NCBI RefSeq assembly: GCF_902499125.1
Contig: NZ_CABVPX010000015.1
Coordinates: forward strand, 122,798 to 186,797
DNA length: 64,000 nucleotides
From: Burkholderia arboris
GTDB taxonomy: Bacteria > Pseudomonadota > Gammaproteobacteria > Burkholderiales > Burkholderiaceae
Reading direction: 5' to 3'
Position numbers and translations under genes: made by a program. The stretch's first letter is position 1; every line of letters begins with the position of its first letter. Positions 1 through 8,884 of the stretch are shown here, one piece after another. The notes beneath the pieces are model-generated. The model was not told where the DNA came from, did no database searches, and worked only from the letters and a program-made list of their open reading frames with translations.

Positions 1-719
1 CGCTCGCCCGACAGCGGGAACGTCATCCACGGGCTCGCGAAGATCGGCACGCCCTGGAAGAACAGCACGCCGTTGCGCGCGGTGCCTTCGTCGGCGCCCG
101 TATCGAAGTCGAAGCGGCTGCCCTTGATGTACCACGCGGGATTCGTCGAGCACTGGCACGCGGTATAGGTGCCGTTGACGAACACCGAGCGCTCGTTGTC
201 GACCATGTCGACGCGCTCCGCGCTGCCTGACCCGCCCGTCACGTTGAAGTGGTACTTCGGCGCCGTCATGAAGCCCTGGTTCGCCTCGATCTTCAGGTGC
301 GCCTCGGGGCCTGCGAACGACGTGCCGGAATTGACCACCTTGACCTGGCCGTACGCATCGGCCATGTCGGTATCCTGATCGTAGTGGAGCGCGTCGGCCT
401 TCACGACGACGTCGCCGCGCCGCAGCTCGGCGGCGCCCTTGGCGGCGAGGTCCTGCTCGGCCGTGCCGCTCGTGTGGTCGGCGATCACGAAGGCGGCCGG
501 CTTCGCGCCGTCCTTCAGCGGATGATCCTCGAGCTGGGGTGCGAGACGCAGATCCCACGGCGAGTCGAGCGGTTGCGGCTGCGCGGCCGCGCCCGACAGC
601 TGCGCGTACGACACGGCCGGCACGAGGCCGGGCACGGCCAGGAGCGCGAGCGCGAGCCGCCGTTTGCGCGGCACCCCGTCACCGGGGAAAACATTCGGGA
701 ATAGCGGTTTGGGCGGCAT
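1..719 (-). CDS. lptD: LPS-assembly outer-membrane protein LptD, N-terminal part (runs off the left edge)
   Basis: LptD forms the outer-membrane beta-barrel that, with LptE, inserts lipopolysaccharide into the outer leaflet. About 239 N-terminal codons are present and the C-terminal barrel lies beyond base 1. Reading from ATG 719-717 gives [11 protein letters not shown], a basic patch [12 protein letters not shown] that starts the signal sequence, then the periplasmic OstA/LptA-like beta-jellyroll with short '[16 protein letters not shown]' repeats and the CQCSTNPAW cysteine pair seen in LptD proteins. It diverges from amgK, as in other Burkholderia, where lptD normally heads lptD-surA-pdxA-ksgA; those partners would be to the left. 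The identification is secure and the exact start is fairly secure. Confidence 0.9.
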   Translation of the reverse strand, partial: MPPKPLFPNVFPGDGVPRKRRLALALLAVPGLVPAVSYAQLSGAAAQPQPLDSPWDLRLAPQLEDHPLKDGAKPAAFVIADHTSGTAEQDLAAKGAAELRRGDVVVKADALHYDQDTDMADAYGQVKVVNSGTSFAGPEAHLKIEANQGFMTAPKYHFNVTGGSGSAERVDMVDNERSVFVNGTYTACQCSTNPAWYIKGSRFDFDTGADEGTARNGVLFFQGVPIFASPWMTFPLSGE

Positions 720-942
720 CTATCGTTTGGCGAATCGCCCCTTGTCAACCGCGCCTGCACGGCACATTCGCGCACGGCGGGCCGCGCCGTCGCACCGCGA
801 CTGCGGCTGAGCGCAAACCGGGGAGGCGATCGGGCGGACGGCGCGACAGGCGGCGGGCCTGCACGGCGGAAGCTGACGCGGGGCGCGTCAAAAAAGTCGT
901 GGGGTATTATATGGCAAGACGTTCCCCCCTCCTCCGAGTTTC
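720..942. promoter_or_regulatory. Divergent lptD/amgK intergenic region
   Basis: These 223 bases separate two divergent genes and must hold both promoters. The only sigma70-like element I see is a TATTAT at 905-910, about 33 bases before the amgK start, without a clear -35 box. The rest is very GC-rich and shows no credible gene. Confidence 0.3.
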
Positions 943-1992
943 ATGACGCCCCCATCCGCCGCATCCCAGCCCGACGCCCGCCTCGAAGCGCTCACCGCGT
1001 GGCTGCACCCGCTCGCCGGGCGCTACGCCCTCGACCTGTCGACCCTCGCGCCCGCGTCGTCGGACGCCAGTTTCCGCCGCTATTTCCGTGTCGCGTCGGC
1101 CACGAGCCCCGGCGGCACGCTGATCGCCGTCGACGCGCCGCCGCCCGAAAAGTGCCGCGAGTTCGTCCAGGTCGCGCAGCTGCTCGCCGCGGCCGGCGAC
1201 CACGTGCCGGACGTGCTGGCCCATGATTTCGACGCGGGCTTCATGCTCGTGACGGACCTCGGCCGCACGTCGTACATCTCGGTGCTCGATCCGGCCGCCC
1301 CGGCCGCCGCACGGCCGCTGATGCGCGATGCGCTCGACGCGCTGATCCGCTTCCAGCTCACGTCGAAGCCCGACGTGCTGCCGCCGTTCGACGAAGCGTT
1401 CCTGCGCCGTGAAATGGAGCTGCTGCCGGAATGGTTCGTCGGCCGCCACCTCGGCAAGCCCGTCACCGACGCGATGCGCGGCACGCTCGACCGCACGTTC
1501 GCGCTGCTGGTCGCGAGCGCCCATGCGCAGCCGCAGGGTTTCATGCTGCGCGATTTCATGCCGCGCAACCTGATGGTCTGCGAGCCGAACCCGGGCGTGC
1601 TCGACTTCCAGGACGCCGTCTACGGGCCGCTGACGTACGACGTCGTGTCGCTGCTGCGCGACGCGTTCGTCAGCTGGGACGAAGAGTTCGAGCTCGACTG
1701 CTTCGCGTACTACTGGGAAAAGGCGAAAAAGGCCGGCCTGCCGGTCGATCCCGATTTCGGCGAGTTCTACCGCCAGCTCGAATGGATGGGGCTGCAGCGT
1801 CATATCAAGGTCCTCGGCCTGTTCGCGCGCATCAATTACCGCGATGGCAAGCCGCATTACCTGAACGACCTGCCGCGCTTCATCGCGTATGCCCGCAAGG
1901 TCGCACTGCGCTACCGCCCGCTCGTGCCGTTCGCGAAGCTGCTCGACGAGCTCGAGGGCAACGCACCGGCCGACGTCGGCTATACGTTCTGA
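943..1992 (+). CDS. amgK: N-acetylmuramate/N-acetylglucosamine anomeric kinase AmgK
   Basis: AmgK is an aminoglycoside-phosphotransferase-fold kinase that phosphorylates the anomeric carbon of MurNAc or GlcNAc in the cell-wall recycling shortcut that bypasses de novo UDP-MurNAc synthesis and confers fosfomycin tolerance. The 349 residues match the family length. Visible features are the N-lobe SSDASFRRYFRV, the hinge MLVTDLG, the catalytic loop LRDFMPRNLM (the usual HRD histidine is Leu, a variation also seen in relatives) and the metal-binding LDFQDAVYG. The gene is followed 32 bases later by murU, the next enzyme of the same pathway, so the two are very likely one operon. Confidence 0.88.
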   Translation: MTPPSAASQPDARLEALTAWLHPLAGRYALDLSTLAPASSDASFRRYFRVASATSPGGTLIAVDAPPPEKCREFVQVAQLLAAAGDHVPDVLAHDFDAGFMLVTDLGRTSYISVLDPAAPAAARPLMRDALDALIRFQLTSKPDVLPPFDEAFLRREMELLPEWFVGRHLGKPVTDAMRGTLDRTFALLVASAHAQPQGFMLRDFMPRNLMVCEPNPGVLDFQDAVYGPLTYDVVSLLRDAFVSWDEEFELDCFAYYWEKAKKAGLPVDPDFGEFYRQLEWMGLQRHIKVLGLFARINYRDGKPHYLNDLPRFIAYARKVALRYRPLVPFAKLLDELEGNAPADVGYTF

Positions 1993-2024
1993 TCGTCCTC
2001 CAGAGTCCTGATACCCGGCCGACC

Positions 2025-2744
2025 ATGAGCAACACCCTGACCACGGCGATGATCTTCGCCGCCGGACGCGGCGAACGGATGCGCCCGCTGACCGACACCC
2101 GCCCGAAACCGCTGCTCGAAGCCGGCGGCAAGCCGCTGATCGTGTGGCAGATCGAGGCGCTCGCGCGCGCGGGCATCGAGACGATCGTGATCAACCACGC
2201 GTGGCTCGGCGAGCAGATCGGGGCCGCGCTCGGCGACGGTTCGCGCTGGGGCGTGCGGCTCCTGTATTCGGCCGAGGGCGAGGCGCTGGAAACCGCCGGC
2301 GGCATCGCGCAGGCGCTGCCGCTGCTCGAGCGCGACGGGCAGCTGGCCGTGTTCGCGGCCGTCAGCGGCGACGTGTACTGCGCGTTCGACTACCGGACGC
2401 TCGCGCCGCGCGCCGCACGGATGGCCGCGCTCGACACGCCCGCGATGCACCTCGTGATGGTGCCGAACCCGCCGTTCCACCCGGCCGGCGATTTTGCGCT
2501 CGACGACGCTGGCCGCCTCGCGCTCGACGGCGCCGCGCGCGTCACGTTCGGCAACATCGGCCTGTACGACACGCGGATGTTCCGCGATCTCGCGCCCGGC
2601 ACGCGGCGCGCGCTGACGCCGTACTACCGCGCGGCGATCGAAGCCGGCCGTGCGAGCGGCGAATTGTACGAAGGTATCTGGGAGAACGTCGGCACGCCCG
2701 CGCAGCTCGGCGAGCTCGACGCGCGGCTGCGCGCCGCGGGCTGA
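2025..2744 (+). CDS. murU: N-acetylmuramate alpha-1-phosphate uridylyltransferase MurU
   Basis: MurU converts MurNAc-1-phosphate and UTP to UDP-MurNAc, completing the recycling route begun by AmgK. The 239-residue product begins MSNTLTTAMIFAAGRGERM. It carries the nucleotidyltransferase signature AAGRGERMRPLTDTRPKP, a Rossmann-like fold region, and the typical C-terminal NIGLYD and ENVGTPAQL motifs. ATG 2025 lies 32 bases after the amgK stop and fits the family N-terminus; the longer upstream reading in the same frame overlaps amgK and is not protein-like. No other role is likely given the context. Confidence 0.88.
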   Translation: MSNTLTTAMIFAAGRGERMRPLTDTRPKPLLEAGGKPLIVWQIEALARAGIETIVINHAWLGEQIGAALGDGSRWGVRLLYSAEGEALETAGGIAQALPLLERDGQLAVFAAVSGDVYCAFDYRTLAPRAARMAALDTPAMHLVMVPNPPFHPAGDFALDDAGRLALDGAARVTFGNIGLYDTRMFRDLAPGTRRALTPYYRAAIEAGRASGELYEGIWENVGTPAQLGELDARLRAAG

Positions 2745-2763
2745 CCGGACGGCGGGCGCCGCG

Positions 2764-2820
2764 CACGACACCCCGTCGTGTTGCCCGGCGCGCTGCGCCG
2801 CCCCCGCCCGCTACGCGGGC
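2764..2820. terminator. Two hairpins between convergent murU and ABC exporter genes
   Basis: CACGAC (2764-2769) pairs with GTCGTG (2775-2780) around ACCCC, and GCCCGC (2806-2811) pairs with GCGGGC (2815-2820). They sit between two convergent genes but lack a strong T tract, so termination is inferred from position. Confidence 0.4.
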
Positions 2821-2823
2821 CCG

Positions 2824-4695
2824 TTAAGCGGTCTCGGCCTCTTCCCCGCCGGCCGCCGCGCGCTGCTGCTGCAGCGCCCACATCTGCGCATACAACCCGT
2901 CGGCGCGCACGAGTTCGTCGTGCGTGCCGCGTTCGACGATCCTGCCGTGATCCATCACGAGGATCTGCTGCGCATGCACGACCGTCGACAGCCGGTGCGC
3001 GATCACGAGGGTCGTCCGATGCCGCGCGATCTGGTCGAGTTCGTGCTGGATCGCACGCTCCGAGCGTGAGTCGAGCGCCGACGTCGCTTCGTCGAACAGC
3101 AGCACCGGCGGGTCCTTCAGCAGCGTGCGCGCGATCGCGACGCGCTGTTTTTCGCCGCCCGACAGCTTCAGCCCGCGTTCGCCGACCGGCGTGTCATAGC
3201 CCTTCGGCAAGCTTTCGATGAAATCGTGGATGTGCGCGGCGCGCGCGGCCGCGACCACTTCGTCGCGCGTCGCGGTCGGCCGGCCGTATGCGATGTTGTA
3301 GTAGATCGAGTCGTTGAACAGCACGGTGTCCTGCGGCACGATCCCGATCGACGCGCGCAGCGAATCCTGCGTGACGTCGCGGATGTCCTGGCCGTCGATC
3401 CGGATCGCGCCGCCCGCCTGCCGGTCGAGGTCGTAGAAACGGAACAGCAGGCGCGACAGCGTCGATTTCCCCGAACCGCTGTGGCCGACCACCGCGGTCG
3501 TCGTGCCCGCATCGATCGTGAACGTCACGTCATGCAGGATCTGCCGGGCCGGCTCGTACGCGAAGTTCACGTGCTCGAAGCGCACCTGCGCGCCGGCCAC
3601 CGCGAGCGGCTGCGCATCGGGCCGGTCGGCCACTTCCTTCGCGGCCGACAGCAGCCCGAACATGCGGTCCATGTCGGTCAGGCTCTGCTTCAGCTCGCGG
3701 TACACGACGCCGAGGAAGTTCAGCGGAATGTAGAGCTGCAGCATGAACGTGTTGATCAGCACGAGATCGCCGAGCGTCAGCTTGCCCGCGAGCACGCCCT
3801 GCGTCGCGCGCCACAGGATGAACACGAGCCCCGTGCCGATGATCGCCTGCTGGCCGAAGTTCAGCACCGACAGCGAGTTCTGCGAGCGGATCGCGGCCTT
3901 CCGGTAGCGCTTCAGGTTCTCGTCGTAGCGCTGCGCCTCCCACTCCTCGTTGCCGAAGTACTTCACCGTCTCGTAGTTGATCAGCGAATCGATCGCCCGC
4001 GAGTTCGCGCGCGAGTCGAGTTCGTTCATCGTGCGGCGGAAATGCGTGCGCCAGTTGGTGACCTTCACGGTGAACACGATGTACGTGACCAGCGCCGCGA
4101 ACGTGACGTACGCGTAATAAGCCTCGTACTTGACCACGAAAAAGCCGAGCACGAGCCCGACCTCGACGAGCGTCGGCAGGATGCTGTACAGCGAATACGA
4201 GATCAGTTGCTGGATGCCGCGCGTGCCGCGCTCGATGTCGCGCGACATGCCGCCCGTCTGGCGTTCGAGATGGAATCGCAGCGACAGCCCGTGCAGGTGC
4301 CTGAACACCTGCAGCGCGAGCTGGCGCACCGCGCTCTCGGTGACCTTCGAGAACAGGATCTCGCGCAGCTCGGTGAACAGCGACGTCGACAGCCGCACGA
4401 GCGCATACGCGACGACCAGCAGCCCGACGCCGCCCGCGAGCACGATGCCGGCCGACTGTTCGGCGCGGCCGATCGCGGTGATCTGCTGCACGTAGGACAG
4501 GTGGTCGACGATGCGCTTCATCACGACCGGCACGCCGAGGTTCGCGACCTTCGCGCCGATCAGGCAGGCGAGCGCGAGCGCGACGCGCCATTTGTAGGTG
4601 GTCAGGTACGGCAGCAGCGACCGGATCGTCTGCCAGTCGTTGCGAGGCCCGGTCGAAGCCGGCGCGGGCTCGCCGGAAGCGGGAAATCGGCGCAT
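2824..4695 (-). CDS. Atm1/HMT1-type ABC exporter (fused membrane and ATPase domains)
   Basis: This is a 623-residue half-transporter that should dimerise in the inner membrane. The family (mitochondrial Atm1, bacterial AtmA) exports glutathione-linked or metal-complexed substrates and helps metal tolerance. Residues about 25-310 form the six-helix membrane domain (e.g. LALACLIGAKVANLGVPVV). The ATPase domain has Walker A GHSGSGKST, signature LSGGEKQRVAIARTLL and Walker B VLLFDEATSALD. The QTGGMSRDIERGTRG coupling loop is characteristic of the Atm1 subgroup. It stands alone on the minus strand, convergent with murU and divergent from the thioesterase gene, so the substrate cannot be read from neighbours. 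Confidence 0.88.
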   Translation of the reverse strand: MRRFPASGEPAPASTGPRNDWQTIRSLLPYLTTYKWRVALALACLIGAKVANLGVPVVMKRIVDHLSYVQQITAIGRAEQSAGIVLAGGVGLLVVAYALVRLSTSLFTELREILFSKVTESAVRQLALQVFRHLHGLSLRFHLERQTGGMSRDIERGTRGIQQLISYSLYSILPTLVEVGLVLGFFVVKYEAYYAYVTFAALVTYIVFTVKVTNWRTHFRRTMNELDSRANSRAIDSLINYETVKYFGNEEWEAQRYDENLKRYRKAAIRSQNSLSVLNFGQQAIIGTGLVFILWRATQGVLAGKLTLGDLVLINTFMLQLYIPLNFLGVVYRELKQSLTDMDRMFGLLSAAKEVADRPDAQPLAVAGAQVRFEHVNFAYEPARQILHDVTFTIDAGTTTAVVGHSGSGKSTLSRLLFRFYDLDRQAGGAIRIDGQDIRDVTQDSLRASIGIVPQDTVLFNDSIYYNIAYGRPTATRDEVVAAARAAHIHDFIESLPKGYDTPVGERGLKLSGGEKQRVAIARTLLKDPPVLLFDEATSALDSRSERAIQHELDQIARHRTTLVIAHRLSTVVHAQQILVMDHGRIVERGTHDELVRADGLYAQMWALQQQRAAAGGEEAETA

Positions 4696-4870
4696 GGGGA
4701 GTAGTCTCTGTGGCGGTGCACGACGCGTGTATCGACGGCCGGCTCGCGCGCTTTCTCGTACAATTTGCGAACGTTGTATTGTCGCAGAAGCCGCTTCGCG
4801 CCGCTGCCGGCGGCCTCGCCGGCCAGCCTGCGCGCGGCGGCCTATTTATTACAGGATGAAAGCCCCCGCC

Positions 4871-5266
4871 ATGACCGATTCGACCCTCGAACTCCCGCAG
4901 AAGCAGCCCGCGTTGCGCGTCGTCCCGCAACCGCACGACGCGAACGTCCACGGCGACGTGTTCGGCGGCTGGATCATGTCGCAGGTCGACATCGCCGGCT
5001 CGATCCCCGCGAGCCAGCGCGCGAACGGCCGCGTCGCGACGGTCGCGGTCAACTCGTTCGTGTTCAAGCAGCCGGTATTCGTCGGCGACCTGCTGAGCTT
5101 CTACGCGACCATCACGCGCACCGGCAACACGTCGATCACGGTCGACGTCGAGGTGTACGCGCAGCGCATGCGCCTGATGGGCGAAATCGTGAAGGTTACC
5201 GAAGCGACGCTCACGTACGTCGCGACCGGCCCCGATCGCAAGCCGCGGCAACTGCCGCCGCTCTGA
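4871..5266 (+). CDS. YciA-type acyl-CoA thioesterase (hotdog fold)
   Basis: Family members hydrolyse a broad range of acyl-CoAs in the cytoplasm. The 131-residue protein contains the family core HGDVFGGWIMSQVDIAG (YciA has a near-identical FGGW-MSQ-D segment with the catalytic Asp) followed by a single hotdog domain, and the length matches. ATG 4856 is also in frame but has the AGGA directly against it. ATG 4871, preceded by GAAAG at a normal distance, gives the usual N-terminus MTDSTLELPQ. It is divergent from the ABC exporter gene and not obviously part of an operon. Confidence 0.85.
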   Translation: MTDSTLELPQKQPALRVVPQPHDANVHGDVFGGWIMSQVDIAGSIPASQRANGRVATVAVNSFVFKQPVFVGDLLSFYATITRTGNTSITVDVEVYAQRMRLMGEIVKVTEATLTYVATGPDRKPRQLPPL

Positions 5267-5309
5267 TCGGCGAGCGCCGCGACCGCGCGGCGCACGGCAC
5301 GCGGCCGCG

Positions 5310-5792
5310 TCAATGCGTGGCCGTCAGCCCGAACTCCCGCATCGCGGGCAGGAAATCGTGATTCAGCTTCGGCTTGCGCGACAGCTTGACCAGCACATAG
5401 CGCTGGAACGGCGCGAGCCGCTGCCATTGCGCGAGCGCGGGCGCCGTCAGCCCGGCCAGCGCGCTCTGCTGCACGAGCGTCTCCGGCACCGTGTCGACGG
5501 CACGCCAGGTCGGCTGCTCGTCCGGCTGGAACCATGACGGTTCCAGATCCGCGTGCGTGCGCAGCATTTCGAACAGCGCATGATCGAAGTTGGGCTCGAT
5601 CGCGGTGTCGTCGTCGGCCGGAAAGCGCGCGAGCAGCTTGCGGTCCTCGAGCGGCAGCAGTTGCCACTGTTCGAGCGAAATCCGCAGACCGAAACGGTCG
5701 AGATTGAAACGCACGATCATCGGGATGTACGTGAAGTTTTCCGACGAATCGTGTTCGAAGTTGAAGAGCAACGGAGCGTCGCTGAGTCCCAT
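5310..5792 (-). CDS. Nitrate-reductase-associated protein family
   Basis: The 160-residue product reads MGLSDAPLLFNFEHDS, then IPMIVRFNLDRFGLRISLEQW and a C-terminal half rich in aromatic residues. This is the layout I recall for the nitrate-reductase-associated (Nitr_red_assoc) family, small cytoplasmic proteins first noted next to assimilatory nitrate reductase; their biochemical role is not established. ATG 5792 was chosen because AGGTAA lies just upstream; a longer frame to 5873 has an un-protein-like Arg/Pro leader. The gene is divergent from fdhD, a molybdenum/tungsten formate dehydrogenase maturation gene, so a link to molybdoenzymes is plausible. No nitrate reductase gene lies in the window. 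Confidence 0.7.
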   Translation of the reverse strand: MGLSDAPLLFNFEHDSSENFTYIPMIVRFNLDRFGLRISLEQWQLLPLEDRKLLARFPADDDTAIEPNFDHALFEMLRTHADLEPSWFQPDEQPTWRAVDTVPETLVQQSALAGLTAPALAQWQRLAPFQRYVLVKLSRKPKLNHDFLPAMREFGLTATH

Positions 5793-5912
5793 GGTCGTTA
5801 CCTGATGTGGCGGATGCCGGCGCGGCCGGCCTGCCTGAGGTATTTTAGAACCTCTGCGCGCGGGCGGCGGCACGATTGTCGCCGGCCGTGCTTCGAATCA
5901 ACGGGAGTGCTC

Positions 5913-6761
5913 GTGAATCCGACCCAATCCGACGAACTGCGCGACGAACTGCGCGACGAACCGCGCGGCGCGATCGAGCTGTCCGTGCGCCGCACGCGCG
6001 GCGGCGCTGTCGAAACCGCGCACGACCACGTGGGCCAGGAATGGCCGGTCGCGCTCGTCTTCAATGGCATTTCGCACGCGGTGATGATGTGTACGCCGCG
6101 CGACCTCGAAGCGTTCGCGGTCGGCTTCGCGATCTCGGAAGGGATCGTCGCGCGCGGCAGCGACATCAAGGACATCGAGGTGATCCTGCACGCCGACGCG
6201 CCGCTGCCGCATGCGGAAGTGCACCTGGAGGTCGTCCAGCAGGCGTTCGCCGCACTGAAGGACCGGCGCCGTGCGCTCGCGGGGCGCACGGGCTGCGGCG
6301 TGTGCGGGATCGAAAGCATCGACCTGCTCGACCTCGCCCCCGAGCGCGTGCCCGACACGGGCTTTCTCGCGCGCCTCGCGCCCGACGCGCTGGCGCGTGC
6401 GGCGCACGGGCTGCCCGCGCACCAGGCGCTCACGAAACTGACCGGTGGCCTGCACGCGGCCGCGTGGTGCGACGCAACAGGCGCGATCCGGATGGCATTC
6501 GAGGATGTCGGCCGCCACAACGCGCTCGACAAGCTGATCGGCTCGCTCGTGCTGTCGCGTGCCGACGCGACCGACGGCTTCGTGTTCCTGTCGAGCCGTG
6601 CGAGCTACGAGCTCGTACGCAAGGCCGCACGGGTCGGCATTCCGCTGGTCGCGACGATCTCCGCGCCGTCGTCGCTCGCGATCGAAATCGCGAAGGCGGC
6701 CGGCTTGCGGCTTGTCAGCTTCTGCCGCGAAACCGGCCACGTCGACTACGGCACGGCCTGA
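5913..6761 (+). CDS. fdhD: Formate dehydrogenase sulfurtransferase FdhD
   Basis: FdhD passes sulfur from IscS to the molybdenum cofactor of formate dehydrogenase and is needed for its activity. The 282-residue protein has the conserved cysteine loop RTGCGVCGIES (CxxC), the FEDVGRHNALDK motif and the C-terminal LSSRASYELVRKA / SAPSSLAI segments. I chose GTG 5913 because GGGAG sits 5 bases upstream at 5903-5907 and because earlier codons in this frame are antisense to the neighbouring gene. A DE-repeat (DELRDELRDEPR) near the N-terminus is unusual but short. No formate dehydrogenase genes are adjacent. Confidence 0.9.
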   Translation: MNPTQSDELRDELRDEPRGAIELSVRRTRGGAVETAHDHVGQEWPVALVFNGISHAVMMCTPRDLEAFAVGFAISEGIVARGSDIKDIEVILHADAPLPHAEVHLEVVQQAFAALKDRRRALAGRTGCGVCGIESIDLLDLAPERVPDTGFLARLAPDALARAAHGLPAHQALTKLTGGLHAAAWCDATGAIRMAFEDVGRHNALDKLIGSLVLSRADATDGFVFLSSRASYELVRKAARVGIPLVATISAPSSLAIEIAKAAGLRLVSFCRETGHVDYGTA

Positions 6762-6798
6762 TCGCGAACCAAGGCGCGCGCCGGCGCGCCCTGCTCCG

Positions 6799-7566
6799 TC
6801 AGTCGAACTGACGGAAATCCGGCTTGCGCTTCTCGAAGAACGCCGTCATCGCCTCGCGCGCTTCCGGCGCGCGCAGCATCGCCGCGAAGTGGCCCGCTTC
6901 CTCGGCCATCCGCGCGGACGTCGCCACGCCGCCCGTATCCTTCAGCAGCGCCTTCGTCACACGCAGCGATGCCGCGGGCAGCGCCGCGAGCTTCGCCGCC
7001 TGCTTCGCCGCGAACGCGTCGAGCTCGGCAGCCGGCAGCACGCGGTTGACGATGCCGATCCGGTGCGCTTCCAGCGCATCGAATGCCTCGCCGAGCAGCA
7101 GCTTCTCGGCCGCGACCTGATGGCCGGCCAGACGCGGCAGCAGCACGCTCGACGCGGCTTCCGGGCACAGCCCGAGCTGCGCGAACGGCAGCGAGAACGT
7201 CGCGGTGTCGGCCGCGTAGACCAGATCGCAGTGCAGCAGCATCGTCACGCCGACGCCGATCGCGAGGCCCGGCACTGCGGCCACGATCGGCTTGCTCGCG
7301 CTGCTGATCCGCGCAAGGAACTGGAACACCGGAGCGGTGTCGTCCTTCGGCGGCGCTTTCAGGAAATCCTCGAGATCGTTCCCCGCGGTGAAATTGCCGT
7401 CGCTGCCGCGCAGCAGGATCACGCGGATCGCCTTGTCTTCCTGCGCGTCGGCGAGCGCATCGGCCATCGTCTGGTACATCGCCGCCGTCAGCGCGTTCTT
7501 CTTCGCCGGGCGCGCGATCGTGATCGTCATCACGCCTTCGGCGCGTTCCACTTGAATTTCGGACAC
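6799..7566 (-). CDS. Enoyl-CoA hydratase/isomerase family protein, isomerase-like active site
   Basis: A 255-residue crotonase-fold enzyme, last gene of the beta-oxidation cluster. The oxyanion-hole segment (AKKNALTAAMY; NFTAGNDLEDF) is intact. The first catalytic Glu of true hydratases (GGGCEL) is absent: the protein has GVGVTMLL there. The second region reads LGLCPEAASS, which resembles peroxisomal delta3-delta2-enoyl-CoA isomerases. So an isomerase for unsaturated fatty acids is more likely than a hydratase. GTG 7566 is preceded by AAAGGAGAC, an excellent ribosome site. It is separated from the thiolase gene by an intrinsic terminator, so it may be expressed partly independently. Confidence 0.85.
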   Translation of the reverse strand: MSEIQVERAEGVMTITIARPAKKNALTAAMYQTMADALADAQEDKAIRVILLRGSDGNFTAGNDLEDFLKAPPKDDTAPVFQFLARISSASKPIVAAVPGLAIGVGVTMLLHCDLVYAADTATFSLPFAQLGLCPEAASSVLLPRLAGHQVAAEKLLLGEAFDALEAHRIGIVNRVLPAAELDAFAAKQAAKLAALPAASLRVTKALLKDTGGVATSARMAEEAGHFAAMLRAPEAREAMTAFFEKRKPDFRQFD

Positions 7567-7599
7567 AACCGTCTCCTTTGACTTTCCTCTACCGGAATG

Positions 7600-7635
7600 A
7601 AAAAACGGTGCGCGAGCTCGTGGCCCGCGCACCGT
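7600..7635 (-). terminator. Intrinsic terminator after the thiolase gene
   Basis: Arms 7605-7614 and 7626-7635 form a perfect 10-bp stem, ACGGTGCGCG on the plus strand with an 11-base loop. Read on the minus strand it is followed by six T (7600-7605). It lies 23 bases past the thiolase stop. Confidence 0.75.
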
Positions 7636-7657
7636 CGTCGCTCTTGTCCCGCTCCGC

Positions 7658-8857
<1,200 letters not shown>

Positions 8858-8884
8858 TTGAGACTCCTTGCCTTATCCGCTCGC

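Noticed and set aside
1546..1575. Leu in place of His in the AmgK catalytic loop (LRDF) as an inactivating change
   Set aside because: The essential Asp and Asn are present and related sugar kinases also have LRD-type loops, so it is not evidence of loss of function.
2025..2027. A murU start far upstream in the same frame (from 1431)
   Set aside because: That would overlap most of amgK in another frame; MSNTLTTAMIFAAG is the natural start.
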